Assembly: GCA_963978905.1 (NCBI GenBank)
Contig: OZ022257.1
Location: forward strand, 21,411,774-21,475,773
Length of the DNA stretch: 64,000 bases
DNA from: Trichostrongylus colubriformis
Taxonomy: Eukaryota > Nematoda > Chromadorea > Rhabditida > Trichostrongylidae
Direction: 5' to 3'
Of the stretch, positions 63,431-64,000 are shown in pieces. How positions within the stretch are numbered: position 1 is the stretch's first letter; each line of letters starts with the position of its first letter. The notes beneath the pieces were generated by a model, which ran no database searches, had not been told where the DNA came from, and worked only from the letters and a program-made list of their open reading frames with translations. The position numbers and the translations under genes are program-made.

Positions 63431-64000
63431 ATTTCGCCCATTCCGTCGCAATAAACGATGGGTGAGTCGCCATAGGTGTTTCGAGGTTTAGGACGGTCCC
63501 ATCGGTATCGGGTGATCCAATTTGATAACGGTTGATCAAACTCGTTAAGGAGCGTCAAAAGGCTAATGTTGCTACATAGGTCTCGCTCTTCTGGCTAACA
63601 GTGGAATACTCACACTCACAGGTATTACAGGGTACAGCGACCTTGATGGTGACTTTTCGAAACTGATAACGACTTACTGAGGGACTGGTAAGAACCATTA
63701 GAAAATAGAGAAAGGATTAAATACGGTACACCTCTTACTTCTACAATGCGACTGCTATATTAAACGGGTGTGATGCTCAGTACCAATGAGTTAACATATT
63801 TTGTTTATGTTGTGATATCAGCTGCCAAAGTATTGACCGCCAAATTGCTTAGCGTTCCAAATAATGGTGCATGTCTATTGATAGTGCGATCTACATGGGT
63901 GGTCAACGCAGATCTAAATCTGTGATAGCAAAGCGATTTATTCTCTCAGGCGCTACCAGTAACAATGCTGGGTATCGGCCCCGTAAAACCCACTAAAACT
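63430..64000 (+). mobile_element. Helitron array-family body, cut by window end
   Basis: GGGTGATCCAATTTGATAACGG (63513), CACAGGTATTACAGGGTACA (63617), GATGCTCAGTACCAATGAG (63771) and TTGCTTAGCGTTCCAAATAA (63846) match in order 22500-23160 of array 1. The 3' module would lie beyond the window. Confidence 0.7.

Overview
The window looks like gene-poor, transposon-rich nematode DNA, most likely from a strongylid such as a hookworm. This is inferred from small exons (58 to 182 nt), TTTTCAG-type acceptors, a possible trans-splice acceptor at the 5' end, and the mix of mariner, Tc1/Tc3, RTE, CR1-type, Penelope-like and Helitron remnants. No species-level marker is visible. Nothing bacterial or viral was found: no operons, no rRNA, no CRISPR.

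The only gene I can build is on the + strand and fills most of the window. Fifteen exons (10677-10733, 13630-13723, 14451-14508, 17564-17682, 18816-18928, 29480-29551, 29611-29685, 39403-39529, 46387-46511, 46616-46717, 47568-47727, 50400-50462, 50514-50695, 53502-53605, 62351-62465) join with matching splice phases into 1566 nt, or 522 codons. They encode the N-terminal half of an ABCA-type (ABCA1 / CED-7-like) transporter: cytosolic leader, first membrane helix, a large glycosylated extracellular loop, and the start of the next membrane block. The nucleotide-binding domains lie to the right of the window. Introns average more than 3 kb and hold nearly all the other features.

Layout. 1-7600: truncated mariner, then three copies of a long-TIR element with tRNA-like promoter boxes. 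One copy is split by an inverted Penelope-like (GIY-YIG) pair with hammerhead-like motifs and, separately, by an 823-bp Helitron whose empty site can be read exactly. 7600-10600: small MITE, decayed mariner, unexplained AT-rich DNA. 10.6-19 kb: ABCA exons 1-5 with a long-TIR element (carrying a nested MITE with 8-bp duplications) and a 450-bp Helitron. 20.2-23.7 kb and 34.7-38.2 kb: two large composite Helitron arrays made of about 147-bp repeats rich in TGATAA. 25.8-28.5 kb: dead RTE retrotransposon. 29.5-31.1 kb: exons 6-7, a foldback element, a tRNA-like relic and a TIR element that seems to carry a captured exon. 32-34.2 kb: two mariner wrecks. 39.4-50.7 kb: exons 8-13 around a dead CR1/L2-type retrotransposon and a mariner. 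51-62 kb: Tc1-family elements, a tandemly amplified Tc1 MITE, further Helitrons (one hit by a mariner), a TIR element, and exons 14-15. 63.4 kb to the end: another Helitron body.

The most notable signals are (1) a host gene still open across more than 51 kb of transposon-filled introns, (2) a Helitron family that can be defined from the sequence alone, with precise A|T insertion, no target duplication, many 5' ends per 3' end, and arrays of GATA-factor-like sites, (3) an inverted Penelope-like pair with hammerhead-like motifs, and (4) a TIR element with an apparently captured spliced exon. All searches and folding named below would need to be run; none was.
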